Made by a program: the position numbers and the translations under genes. The notes beneath the pieces are model-generated. The model was not told the origin of the DNA. It saw nothing but the letters and a program-made list of their open reading frames with translations, and did not search any database. From a virus, in the IMG/VR virus record IMGVR_UViG_3300042691_005581, positions 1 through 64,000 of that record: 64,000 nt of DNA; one strand, given 5' to 3'. The stretch's first letter is position 1; the number at the start of each line of letters is the position of its first letter. Positions 28,022-36,871 of the stretch are shown here, one piece after another.

Positions 28022-28828
28022 TTATTTAGGCAAGTTGGTCAACCTCAGCAGTAAATTCTTTTTTACTGCGGAGTCTATTACGTTGAGATTTGCATCATGA
28101 CATTCTGCATATCTTATTAATGCAGACGTGTCTTTAGGAAAACACATACCGCCAAATCCTAATGCGCCATCTGGACCTGGGACTCTAAAATGGCTATTTC
28201 CTAGTCGAGGATCTAATTGCACTAATTCTGCAATTTTATTATAATCTTCTCCTGTGTTTTTGCACAATTGAAATATCTCATTCATAAACACAACTTTGGT
28301 AGCTAAGAAACAGTTAATTGTATATTTGGCAAAACTTGCCTGTGCCGGTGTGCAATATTTTATATCTGTTAATAGTTTTTGTCCCATTCTAATAAGACGT
28401 TCTGCTTCTCTAATCCAAGCAGGAATTGAACCACCGATGATGGCAAATTTGCCATGTGCATAATCTCTACTGGCATTTGCAGCCGTTAAAAATTCCGGAG
28501 CATGAACTAAATTTTTATGTTTTATTGATAAACGTTCGTATACGTTTGGAGGTGCAGTAGTTTTACTAATGATGACACCTGCAAAGTCTTTCAATTCTTC
28601 TAATACTGATTCGAGAATAGTAGTGTCGCAGCTTCCGTCATCTTTTGATGGGCTGGGTACACATACAAATACTCCCTCACAATCTTCTAAATCTTTATAG
28701 GTATTAGGCAGTCCTTTTGGAGGATCAACTAATACCAATTCGCAAAATAAATCATCTAAACTGTCACGAACAGCAGTACCTACAAATCCTAATCCTACGA
28801 TTCCTATTTTTGTTTTTTCTTTAAACAT
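28022..28828 (-). CDS. UDP-glucose/GDP-mannose 6-dehydrogenase-like protein, short form
   Basis: 268 aa. The N-terminal NAD-binding GIVGLGFVGTAV and the catalytic Cys229 in GFGGMCFPKDTSAL are both present, so the NAD domain and central helix are intact. Typical enzymes have 390-450 aa; the C-terminal UDP-binding domain is missing, so either a shortened enzyme or another substrate. It ends 49 bases before folE starts and abuts a glycosyltransferase gene, suggesting sugar nucleotide work on DNA or virion. Confidence 0.75.
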   Translation of the reverse strand: MFKEKTKIGIVGLGFVGTAVRDSLDDLFCELVLVDPPKGLPNTYKDLEDCEGVFVCVPSPSKDDGSCDTTILESVLEELKDFAGVIISKTTAPPNVYERLSIKHKNLVHAPEFLTAANASRDYAHGKFAIIGGSIPAWIREAERLIRMGQKLLTDIKYCTPAQASFAKYTINCFLATKVVFMNEIFQLCKNTGEDYNKIAELVQLDPRLGNSHFRVPGPDGALGFGGMCFPKDTSALIRYAECHDANLNVIDSAVKKNLLLRLTNLPK

Positions 28829-29904
28829 TATTTTAAATTCTCCAATAATTTATTTGCACTAAAGAATCGTTCAGTTAGATCGGCAACTTGTTTGCGAATA
28901 GTAGGAACCCTGCTATGATAATTGTCCATGTGTTGCATAATAGCAAAACATAGATTAGGCCTATGTTCTTCATATGCTGCAAACGATTCAGTCCATTTAC
29001 TAGGATACTTAAAAGTATCATAATACATTTCAGTATAACTTAGTCTGTCCGGCACCATAGGAATAGCATCTACTAACGCACCTTCGTAGCAACTAATGCC
29101 CAAAGTTTCTTGTAGATTAGCACTAAACACTAACTTAGCTTCGCCTAGCAAATTATGATATTCATTTTTAGTCAGTTGTTGATCCTGACAAACAACAAAT
29201 TCATACTGTGGCAAATGTTCTTTTAGATTGCGGAAGATCTCAACTTGTTTCTCTGGAGCAATACGATGCGGGAACAGAATAAGATCACGCTTAGGCATGT
29301 TCTTGTATGCTGTCAAAGTATTGTCCATATACTCCATAGGCCATCCTGTTCGTACAATATCACCATTAGCCATATAGCGAATACGACCTGTTCGAGCATC
29401 GACTTTTAATAAATTTTCTAGAAACAAATTGATATGAAAGTCTGTAGCAAAGTAGTTGTGATCAATAGCATGGAAGAAGCTAGCCTCGGCATTACGTACC
29501 CAAGGAGCATCCCCGATAAGACGTCCTAGGAAGTCTTGGGGATCATAACTGCCAGCATGCCAAAGAGCGTGGATAGTTACAGGAATTCCGAGAAGCCCGG
29601 CCATGTATTTGAGATTGATGATACCAGGGTGCCAAGCATCAGTGAATACAAAATGATCACCTGGGCAAACGGCTCCGTTGCAAAATAGCCTACCCATGTG
29701 TTCAACCTGTGCTGCCTTATATATGTTGGTACCGCCAAAATTAAGGAAAGCACCAGGCGTAGTGGCAGCAGGAATATCTGTAGGGCCAGAGATAATTTGA
29801 ACATTGTGTCCTGCCTTTTTAAGTAGAGAAGGAACGTGAAGTTTCCACTCACCTGTATAGCGAGTGGAAACAGCCTCTAAATCAATTAGAAAAACGTTCG
29901 CCAT
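28828..29904 (-). CDS. Glycosyltransferase (GT-B type)
   Basis: 358 aa from the ATG at 29904 (MANVFLIDLEA); a longer in-frame start at 29961 would overlap the upstream gene more. The C-terminal half has the GT4-like donor-binding arrangement: LILFPHRIAPEKQVEIF and then ETLGISCYEGALVDAIPMV. The acceptor is unknown. With a dehydrogenase next to it and 7-deazaguanine genes around it, a DNA-glycosylation or surface-sugar role is possible. It abuts the dehydrogenase (shared start/stop base). Confidence 0.7.
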   Translation of the reverse strand: MANVFLIDLEAVSTRYTGEWKLHVPSLLKKAGHNVQIISGPTDIPAATTPGAFLNFGGTNIYKAAQVEHMGRLFCNGAVCPGDHFVFTDAWHPGIINLKYMAGLLGIPVTIHALWHAGSYDPQDFLGRLIGDAPWVRNAEASFFHAIDHNYFATDFHINLFLENLLKVDARTGRIRYMANGDIVRTGWPMEYMDNTLTAYKNMPKRDLILFPHRIAPEKQVEIFRNLKEHLPQYEFVVCQDQQLTKNEYHNLLGEAKLVFSANLQETLGISCYEGALVDAIPMVPDRLSYTEMYYDTFKYPSKWTESFAAYEEHRPNLCFAIMQHMDNYHSRVPTIRKQVADLTERFFSANKLLENLK

Positions 29905-30124
29905 TGTTTCGATTTTCGTAGCGTGGGTTCTTACCCTTGTATCCTTCACGCGGCTTACCACGATTTGAAAAATACCGATACTCTTGAGAGCGATATAAGT
30001 CTGCAGGATTAAAATCTAATAGATTAAATCGGCAGTGGTCGAGCCATGCTTCTAAGTCGTCGAAGATTTTAGATACTTCGGGTTTCATGCGGAGAGTTTT
30101 TTGAATATAGGCAGGTTGTGCCAT
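29882..30124 (-). CDS. Small hypothetical protein
   Basis: 80 aa. Conserved-looking helix (EVSKIFDDLEAWLDHCRFNL) and a basic, Asn/Arg-rich tail from residue 55 that would bind nucleic acid. GGAAAA precedes the ATG. It overlaps the glycosyltransferase by 23 bases. No family assigned. Confidence 0.5.
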   Translation of the reverse strand: MAQPAYIQKTLRMKPEVSKIFDDLEAWLDHCRFNLLDFNPADLYRSQEYRYFSNRGKPREGYKGKNPRYENRNNGERFSN

Positions 30125-30133
30125 GTTTTTTCC

Positions 30134-30508
30134 TTAATTGGAAGTTGTTGATAAAGTTGGAATATACTCTACAATACCATCTGATTCGCCGTCTTCGGAG
30201 ACTACAATCTCGTAAGATCGATTAGTTCCGTATGAGGGAATTAAATGGTTCTGCAAAATATCTGTTGCTATCATTTCGCAGGATTTATGATTTTGATTAC
30301 CTGCTTTGATAAAATCTTGTAATGCCCACTTGACAAGGAAGAATTCTAATTCTCTATCAAGATGAGTGACTGAAATTTTTACTTCAACTTTGAACATGTG
30401 ACGATGTTCGTTTTCTAAAAACTGAATACGAGGATCAATTGATCCTGCGTTCGGATAAAAGTGAAATCCTTGAAATTCAGTACGAATTTTAATATATGTA
30501 TTTGTCAT
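30134..30508 (-). CDS. queD: QueD/PTPS-like protein, divergent
   Basis: 124 aa, the normal length for 6-pyruvoyltetrahydropterin synthase/6-carboxytetrahydropterin synthase. The T-fold zinc histidines are visible as FQGFHFYPNA (His16) and NEHRHMFKVEV (His35, His37). The catalytic Cys that normally sits just before the HxH pair is absent, as is a clear catalytic His-Asp pair, so activity may be changed. It lies between the glycosyltransferase and the DpdA-like gene, within reach of folE and queE. ATGA-type overlap with the next gene upstream. Confidence 0.55.
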   Translation of the reverse strand: MTNTYIKIRTEFQGFHFYPNAGSIDPRIQFLENEHRHMFKVEVKISVTHLDRELEFFLVKWALQDFIKAGNQNHKSCEMIATDILQNHLIPSYGTNRSYEIVVSEDGESDGIVEYIPTLSTTSN

Positions 30509-31023
30509 TTGATAATCTTATCGTTTTTATATTGTGACCAGTCTGTAAAATTTTTACGATCCATTAGTGTGTGCAAACTGTGACTCCACACACCAGGGTT
30601 AGTTGCATTAAAATCTTTGTCGTCAATTTTAATCATCGTATTATAATTCCAAAGTTTTACATATGGAATAGGCACACGAATTTGAGGAATAAAATTTGAA
30701 TGTTCGTTTAGACTGCCATCGTGAAATTCTTCCACTGCACTTAGTGGAATGTCAAGACTGCATAGATAACCTTTTTCTAGGAAGAATTCGATCATATCTT
30801 CCCAGGCCTTCCAACCGTCGTAATCATTGAAGGCAGGATTGAAGCTGTGATTTGCACCAAAGAAAATATGCTCGCAACCTTGCAAGTTTATAGCAATAGT
30901 TTCTACAGGTTGAACACCTACTACAAACAGAGTTTTGAGTCCGTATGCAGGAGTATGTTCAATTTCGGTGCCAGTAAAGAATATCACTTCTTCTTTAATA
31001 CCAGTATCATAATCTCGTTTCAT
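30505..31023 (-). CDS. Conserved phage protein of unknown function in the 7-deazaguanine block
   Basis: 172 aa. No known motif is recognised. Characteristic blocks are FFTGTEIEHTPAYGLKTLFVVG, HIFFGANHSFNPAFNDYDGW and IRVPIPYVKLWNYNTMIKID. It overlaps the QueD-like gene by 4 bases and has its own promoter (31030-31058), whose -10 ends six bases before the ATG; no Shine-Dalgarno is seen, so the message is predicted to be leaderless. A GTG at codon 13 has only a weak ribosome site. Confidence 0.65.
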   Translation of the reverse strand: MKRDYDTGIKEEVIFFTGTEIEHTPAYGLKTLFVVGVQPVETIAINLQGCEHIFFGANHSFNPAFNDYDGWKAWEDMIEFFLEKGYLCSLDIPLSAVEEFHDGSLNEHSNFIPQIRVPIPYVKLWNYNTMIKIDDKDFNATNPGVWSHSLHTLMDRKNFTDWSQYKNDKIIK

Positions 31024-31029
31024 ATGTTA

Positions 31030-31058
31030 ACTATAGCAGACTTTATATTAGATGTCAA
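31030..31058 (-). promoter_or_regulatory. sigma70-type promoter placing +1 at the ATG
   Basis: Minus-strand TTGACA, 17-base spacer, TATAGT, then six bases to the ATG at 31023. The usual distance from -10 to +1 puts the A of ATG at +1, hence a leaderless mRNA. The -35 lies inside the last codons of the DpdA-like gene. Confidence 0.75.
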
Positions 31059-32679
31059 TACTTTTTTCTAATGCACGTAGCTCGTCATCGTCCGGATTTT
31101 CTAAATCGATTTCTGCAGATTTGGTAACCGTTTCGATTTCAAACAGTCCATTGAAAGTATTTTGGGCAGGTCCACCTTGCAAACGAGATCCTTCCAAACT
31201 GCGTAAAAATGGGCCAGCATCGTCGATAATGGCAAATGCTTCTTCTTTGGATTTAGTATTAAATAGATCTTCGATAAAAGAACTAAAATACAAAATGTTA
31301 CGTGGAACCCAATCACTGTACTCGTCGCTCATATCGCTAGCTTTGACCTTCTTCCAATGTTTCCAAGTTAACTTATCTTTAGTCTTTGCAATTTCAATGT
31401 CCATTAACTGTTGAGCACGTTGTACAGCAACAATATGACATTCTACATTGTGACCCATCATTAATGCATAGGCAAAACTATCCCAAGATGTTTTATTAGG
31501 AATCTTACCTAGTTTATTAAGTCTAGGCACAACATGATAGTGTTCTGTATTCAAGTGATCAAACTTAGCACCATTTAACTCTGCATCAGTTTTGCGTTTG
31601 CCTAAATCATAATAGGCAATGTCTGCCATTGTTAAGCGTCTGCCGATTGACGATTCGAATGGGAATGGAATGTCGCTTCCTGCAAGTGCTTTGTTGTCTG
31701 GGGCCTTGTCCATAATAACACTCCACCTTTTTGGCGTGTGGACTGCGTTTGTGTAGACAAGTCCGTGCGCTGTTGCGATGAACGGTGAGGCGCAGTCAAA
31801 AGATATGGTAAGCTCTTCATTGATATGTTTCCTAATTTGTCTTTGAATTAACGTTAAGTAACAACTCCAGTCAAGTTGCGCTGTACCCAAGAAGTGGATC
31901 CAGTTTTTGCCCTTCAGCAAACCATCTTCTCTAAGCGTCATCATACGCTTGAGAGTAATATCCATCTTGCACATGTTAGCACCACCAAAGGCCCAACCTT
32001 CTGCTTCACGCCCTGCATACTTGCCTTTAGGGTCGCTAAATTCTTTTACACCTGCATACCACTTTTCAGCAGTGTCCCAATCACCGCCTTGAAGAACGTT
32101 AAGCCATTTAGTATGACCTAAACGATTCATTAGGAAGTAATCGTTATTGAATCGTGTCTTGTCTAGACAGTCTTCAAATGTTTTCAATCCAGTCTTAGGA
32201 CTGTGAATGTGATCACATGCCCAAGTAGGCACGTCTAGCATCATTGACCAATCAGCAGTTAGTTCTAACCACTCAAGAATCTTTTGACGAGTTTTAGTAG
32301 CTTCTTTGCCTTCAAAGTCGAGCCAGTCAAACTTAAGAACGCCCTTACCAATTTGGTATCCGCCGGAGTCTCCCAGAATCATTGTATTCCCGCGATCACG
32401 TTGTTGGATCATTGACTCCTGCGTCATACTCTTTTGTAAGTCTAACTGTGCGTGACCCGCAGAGTACAGACCATACTTATATGTGAAATATCCTTCTTCA
32501 GGATTTAGAAAGTTCATACCTTCAATGCCACGATCAAATCCTGCTGGAATTCGATCGTCAGAAATAAACTTTTCAAGCCTTTGTTTAGCGATGTATGTAC
32601 TATAGAAACTACTAATTGCTGGCAAATACACAGCATAGTCTTTCTGTAGTGGTGTTAGGTTAAGTTGTTGTTTGCTCAT
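31048..32679 (-). CDS. dpdA: DpdA-like DNA-guanine transglycosylase (TGT family)
   Basis: 543 aa. TGT fold motifs in order: ILGDSGGYQIG (Asp104, DSGG), LNVLQGGDWD, GWAFGGANM, HFLGTAQLDW, and SFDCASPF with Asp295 as the probable nucleophile. Canonical TGT has a CxCxxC zinc site; none is visible here, as in some DpdA proteins. It would swap guanine in DNA for a 7-deazaguanine base. Long C-terminal part without known motifs (from about residue 330). Neighbours QueD-like and folE/queE support the DNA-modification role over tRNA. Confidence 0.8.
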   Translation of the reverse strand: MSKQQLNLTPLQKDYAVYLPAISSFYSTYIAKQRLEKFISDDRIPAGFDRGIEGMNFLNPEEGYFTYKYGLYSAGHAQLDLQKSMTQESMIQQRDRGNTMILGDSGGYQIGKGVLKFDWLDFEGKEATKTRQKILEWLELTADWSMMLDVPTWACDHIHSPKTGLKTFEDCLDKTRFNNDYFLMNRLGHTKWLNVLQGGDWDTAEKWYAGVKEFSDPKGKYAGREAEGWAFGGANMCKMDITLKRMMTLREDGLLKGKNWIHFLGTAQLDWSCYLTLIQRQIRKHINEELTISFDCASPFIATAHGLVYTNAVHTPKRWSVIMDKAPDNKALAGSDIPFPFESSIGRRLTMADIAYYDLGKRKTDAELNGAKFDHLNTEHYHVVPRLNKLGKIPNKTSWDSFAYALMMGHNVECHIVAVQRAQQLMDIEIAKTKDKLTWKHWKKVKASDMSDEYSDWVPRNILYFSSFIEDLFNTKSKEEAFAIIDDAGPFLRSLEGSRLQGGPAQNTFNGLFEIETVTKSAEIDLENPDDDELRALEKSIDI

Positions 32680-33025
32680 CTTTACTCAATATTATTGTTG
32701 CTTTTAATTGTTCAGCGGCCCGTTTCATATTTTCATATGCTGCCTTAACAGCAGGATGACTTTCTGACAATTTTTCCAATGCCGCTTCTTCAGATATTTT
32801 ATTCATTGCCCATGATATTGCAGATTGGGCACTGCTGCTTAGACTTATAGTGGTATAGCTGGCAGCTATTTGCACCCAGTTACTTCCACTCCATACTTGC
32901 AAATCATTTCCATGAATACGGACCATACCCTGCATTGGATTATCTATGTTAGTAGGAATGTAAGGCATTGGTGATGTACCACCCCCTACCTCAATAAACG
33001 CACCACCGGCTATATCTTTTATCAT
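32660..33025 (-). CDS. Hypothetical phage protein
   Basis: 121 aa. Two parts: a Gly-rich beta start (GGAFIEVGGGTSPMPYI, QVWSGSNWVQIA), like a fibre-tip or baseplate-type fold, and a C-terminal helix (SHPAVKAAYENMKRAAEQL). It overlaps the clamp gene start by 4 bases upstream and the DpdA-like gene by 20 bases. Unassigned. Confidence 0.5.
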   Translation of the reverse strand: MIKDIAGGAFIEVGGGTSPMPYIPTNIDNPMQGMVRIHGNDLQVWSGSNWVQIAASYTTISLSSSAQSAISWAMNKISEEAALEKLSESHPAVKAAYENMKRAAEQLKATIILSKDEQTTT

Positions 33026-33756
33026 GCCTGTGCTGGAATAATATACTTGTAAGTTGCAATACCACTATCCATGGTGATCTGCATAGCACCTTCGTTTGAG
33101 AAACTAACTTTTGCATTATTAGAATCTGCAATCTTAAGGATGCTCAACACACTACTTACCGGCCATGTCCATGCTTTATTTAGGTTACCAGTAACTCCAC
33201 TTGCAAAAATAAATTCACCACCGTGTGTGCTTTGATCACCGAATACAAATTTCAAATTACCGTTATCTGTCTTGGCAAGGAATGTAGTGTGCTCATTATT
33301 TGCACTGGCTTGAAAGTTAAACCGTTGAACAGATTGCAGTGTAGGCACTACTTCTACATCCCATTTAACACCTTTAAACTTGATAGTTTTAAGTTTTTCA
33401 TTGATGATGTCAGTGTTCATAAAACGATAGTCGTTTTTAAAATCGCCAGTCTTATTTTCAAAATGCAGTCCTACTGGAATAGTGTCGCCGTTTCTATCAG
33501 CAGTAATAACTTCGATAGTTGCATCTTCTTTGTATTCTGGGCAATCCAAATGATACTTTAGTTTGTTAAGTTGTGGCATGCCGAATACACCAATCATATC
33601 TGGGTTTGGATTAGTAGTCTCTGCATACATGATAACGCTACGGTCATCGGCCATTGAATCGATCGCTGTTTTCTTTTCATCACCAGTAATCTTAACAATG
33701 TTAAGAAAACCTAAATTGTGTGTATGCGATACGATATCTTGTAAAATGTCTTTCAT
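33022..33756 (-). CDS. Sliding clamp (gp45-like)
   Basis: 244 aa, close to T4 gp45 (228). Beta-rich and acidic, with the PCNA-fold alternation and no catalytic motif; the assignment also rests on its position next to the polymerase and the presence of a clamp loader in the window. It encircles DNA and tethers the polymerase and, in T4, activates late transcription. Own promoter at 33775-33803 and AAAAGGA ribosome site. Confidence 0.75.
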   Translation of the reverse strand: MKDILQDIVSHTHNLGFLNIVKITGDEKKTAIDSMADDRSVIMYAETTNPNPDMIGVFGMPQLNKLKYHLDCPEYKEDATIEVITADRNGDTIPVGLHFENKTGDFKNDYRFMNTDIINEKLKTIKFKGVKWDVEVVPTLQSVQRFNFQASANNEHTTFLAKTDNGNLKFVFGDQSTHGGEFIFASGVTGNLNKAWTWPVSSVLSILKIADSNNAKVSFSNEGAMQITMDSGIATYKYIIPAQA

Positions 33757-33774
33757 GATTAATTCCTTTTGTTT

Positions 33775-33803
33775 AGTTTATTTAGATTTAGCAACAATGT
33801 CAA
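33775..33803 (-). promoter_or_regulatory. Possible promoter for the sliding clamp
   Basis: Minus-strand TTGACA, 17-base spacer, TAAACT (four of six). Predicted start near 33768 leaves a 12-base leader containing AAAAGGA. Weaker -10 than the others. Confidence 0.5.
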
Positions 33804-33833
33804 ATATTTTTTTGCCTAAAATTGCCATTTAGA

Positions 33834-36503
33834 TTATTCGAATGTAAAAAGAGAACCGAATGTGTTGGTCTGAGTTGTGGAATCTAAATCCCATTCTAAC
33901 ACACCGATTAAATTATCAATTTTGTTATTGATAATAGTTGCCTCCATCTCTGCGTGGTTAAATGGTAATTCTTGAAACCATTTAGGCAATCGTAATTCAT
34001 CGACTGGATATGCTACTGAAGTGTATCCTAACGGATTTTCTTTTACCTTACAAACAATAACTTTCATGCCGTCGACAATACCCATCGAGTATTTGTCACC
34101 ATTCATGCGTTTTAAGGTATTCCAGTTAATAGCTGCTCGAACGTGTCCGGGCATGTTTGCTTTGCCAGCTTTTACTTCCTTGGCTTGATATTCAGCAATG
34201 TTGTTGGCACGTTTTGGACTTCCTTTTTCCCATCCTGGCCGGGCCTTAAATTCAGTTCGGAATTCGCTAATACGGTCTAGAATTTCTTTTTCTTGAGCAC
34301 CATTAAGCACCTTAGTTAGAATTTCTGTTAAGAATTCTTGCATAAATTCTGGAGTATCTGAACGCTTCAAATCTAATCCCATAGCCTTGATCTTGCCCGG
34401 TTTGCCATCTAAGTCCTGACGTTTTCCTTCCTTGTCATAGTAAAGAATTGCGTATCTTTTCTTAGTCATGTAGATACCTTTGATTGCTACAAATTCTCTA
34501 CCAGCTTTGATAACTTCTCCTCGACTTTTAGGACAGTGAAATGAGTCCAACATAAATTGAGAAAATGTTCCGTTAACTTCATTAGCGATAGAGTCATATA
34601 GTTGAACAACGGTATCTTTGGTCCAAGGAATTTCTCCCTTATCGATTTCTTTCCTTAAGGAAGTATAAGCACTAAAATATGCAGAGTCAGTGTCACCGTA
34701 GATAATAGCCTTACCTACATGATCATATTCTCCAGTAATTACTTCGTTAATTTTTGAAGCCATGTGTCTAGCAATTGCACGACCGGTAAGAGTGGTAGAT
34801 TGACCAATACGGTTATCGAAGAAGCGGCATCCTGCATTAAGAATAGCACCATACAAACTGTTCAAGTTAATTTTCTTAACTAGCTGACGTTTGTCCCAGT
34901 ATTCTTCTTCAATTTTATTACCGGCAGTAATGGCTGCTTTAAGTTTTGCCTGCATCTCTTTACGCTCAGCATACCAACGTTTCAACAATCCTGGAATAAC
35001 ACCTTCGTGTTCGTGTGTGAAAATAGTACCGTTGGCACTGAGCATCCAGGGCTTGCCGCTGTTAAAAATTAACTCAAATATTTGAGCGCCACTCATTACA
35101 TCAGTTTCGCCGTTTTCCCAATCAATAATGATGTCGTGCGTCTTGTCTTGACTCATTACAAATTCATATTCGTTGGCTCCAAATTTGCCTTCCCATGCTG
35201 CTGCAAAACTATTTCCCTTGGCAATTTTAGTTTCAATTTCTGCTTTGGTATAGTCCTGACGCAACTGTCCAACAATAGTCTCTGGACCCATATTCAATGC
35301 ACGAATAACTGAAGGATACAAACTGTTAATGTCCATTGAGCCAATCCAATCATGCAGACCTTTTTTAGGATATGCAACATATGCACCTGCGGCTTGAGTA
35401 TCAACAAGGTCGTCCCTGTTCTTACGACTAGGAACAATCATTCCACGGTGATGTGCTTCATTTACAATGGCCTGCTCTGTAACTGCTACAGCACCCATAG
35501 TGGTCTGTAACAACACTGTACATTCATGTGCTAGTGTATTTGCTAGGTCAATAAATTTTAATTTATTATCTAGTTTATTCAGCAATGCAGTATCTTGTCT
35601 GTTGTATTCGATAAACTTTTTAAAATCATTGTTATACAATTGATCCAATGTGCCTTCGTAAACAGTTTTACTTTCGCCTACTTCCATTTCTCCAATGGCA
35701 TCCAATCGGTATGTGTGGCGTTCTTCATAGGTGTATTTGCGGTACAGCTCGAGACTGTCCAGATGAACACGACCAACCAAATCATAAGTAACAGCCGCTT
35801 TTCCATATTTTTCATACTCCCTTTTCTTAGGAAATTGATCCCATAGGCAAAATCTACGAGTATCTTCTTTGCTCAACACTTTAGTAACTCGATTGACAGT
35901 ATAAGGCATATCGAATCCTTCACTGTTCCAACCGCTTAAAATATCAGCATCTTGAATTAAGTTTAGAAATGTATCTAACATGTCTGCTTCGTTATCAAAC
36001 AGAATTGTGTTAGGAAAATCTTTAATTTGTTCCTGTGCCTGTTCCATAGTTAGTGTCTTGGGCGGAACTGCAAGACATACTAATGTGTCCAACCATTGTA
36101 GATGAACGGCAATGGCAGTAATTGGCATGAAGGCATCATCGGGTGATGCATATCCACGTTCTGGATCGAAGTCTACCTCAATATCCCAAAACGCTACGTT
36201 TAGTTTTGGAGGCTCTTTGCCTAGATAGTTTTCTTCTAATGTACGAAAGACTACGTTAATATCACTTTCGAACAGTCGTTGATTACTGTGGATTCTTTGT
36301 TCTTTTTGAAATTCTTTGTGGTTTTTACATACCACTTTTGACAGGCTTTCGCCGTGAATCGATCTATATTTTCCCTTAGGGTCAGGGTAGTAAAAAATAT
36401 ATCTTGCAGGGTACTCCTGATATATTCTTCCTTTTTTTGGATCCCGTTCGACAATCTTAATGACGTCGTTGTCTTTATTCCAAATGGCGTCGACATAACT
36501 CAT
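33834..36503 (-). CDS. Family B DNA polymerase (gp43-like)
   Basis: 889 aa, near T4 gp43 (898). Exonuclease: AFWDIEVDF (Asp107, Glu109) and LSGWNSEGFDMPY. Polymerase motif A SMDINSLYPSVIR, motif B KKINLNSLYGAIL, motif C YGDTDSAYF, and the thumb follows. Complete, with no interruption. TAAGGAG precedes the ATG. It is the phage replicase, acting with the clamp downstream and the loader at 54784. Confidence 0.97.
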   Translation of the reverse strand: MSYVDAIWNKDNDVIKIVERDPKKGRIYQEYPARYIFYYPDPKGKYRSIHGESLSKVVCKNHKEFQKEQRIHSNQRLFESDINVVFRTLEENYLGKEPPKLNVAFWDIEVDFDPERGYASPDDAFMPITAIAVHLQWLDTLVCLAVPPKTLTMEQAQEQIKDFPNTILFDNEADMLDTFLNLIQDADILSGWNSEGFDMPYTVNRVTKVLSKEDTRRFCLWDQFPKKREYEKYGKAAVTYDLVGRVHLDSLELYRKYTYEERHTYRLDAIGEMEVGESKTVYEGTLDQLYNNDFKKFIEYNRQDTALLNKLDNKLKFIDLANTLAHECTVLLQTTMGAVAVTEQAIVNEAHHRGMIVPSRKNRDDLVDTQAAGAYVAYPKKGLHDWIGSMDINSLYPSVIRALNMGPETIVGQLRQDYTKAEIETKIAKGNSFAAAWEGKFGANEYEFVMSQDKTHDIIIDWENGETDVMSGAQIFELIFNSGKPWMLSANGTIFTHEHEGVIPGLLKRWYAERKEMQAKLKAAITAGNKIEEEYWDKRQLVKKINLNSLYGAILNAGCRFFDNRIGQSTTLTGRAIARHMASKINEVITGEYDHVGKAIIYGDTDSAYFSAYTSLRKEIDKGEIPWTKDTVVQLYDSIANEVNGTFSQFMLDSFHCPKSRGEVIKAGREFVAIKGIYMTKKRYAILYYDKEGKRQDLDGKPGKIKAMGLDLKRSDTPEFMQEFLTEILTKVLNGAQEKEILDRISEFRTEFKARPGWEKGSPKRANNIAEYQAKEVKAGKANMPGHVRAAINWNTLKRMNGDKYSMGIVDGMKVIVCKVKENPLGYTSVAYPVDELRLPKWFQELPFNHAEMEATIINNKIDNLIGVLEWDLDSTTQTNTFGSLFTFE

Positions 36504-36583
36504 ATTTTTTTCTCCTTACCGTTTATGGCCGGCAAACCTTCATAATACGATTTGTGGCTCGTTAAACCTTTATTCTTATATAT

Positions 36584-36871
36584 TTACATCAACATTCGAA
36601 TTAAACCCACAGCATCGATTGTGGTAAGTAAAAGATAATTTGCGAGCATTCCGAAGGATCGACGAGTGTAAGCAGCCCAAGCGTACATAGCGCAGCCTGT
36701 AATCCAAAGAGGATATAGAATAAGTAGCGGCGGATTTGGGACTGTTGCTGCCATTGTAATTGAACAACCAATAGATATCGCCCAAGCAACCAACTCAATA
36801 GTGAAGCGAAAAGGATAAGACTTAAAGTCATCTCGAATCCAAGAAAAGATTCCTTGTAGTATATTGTTCAT
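36584..36871 (-). CDS. Small membrane protein
   Basis: 95 aa with three predicted membrane helices (about residues 25-45, 48-68 and 73-93). The conserved-looking core is FSWIRDDFKSYPFRFTIELV, then PNPPLLILYPLWITG. Similar proteins recur next to the polymerase of aquatic T4-like phages, function unknown. Its ATG overlaps the stop of the DsbA-like gene by a base. Confidence 0.65.
   Translation of the reverse strand: MNNILQGIFSWIRDDFKSYPFRFTIELVAWAISIGCSITMAATVPNPPLLILYPLWITGCAMYAWAAYTRRSFGMLANYLLLTTIDAVGLIRMLM

Noticed and set aside
33778-33828. Possible 16-residue ORF between the polymerase and clamp genes
   Set aside because: Very short, no ribosome site, and the bases are better explained as the clamp promoter (-35 at 33798-33803).
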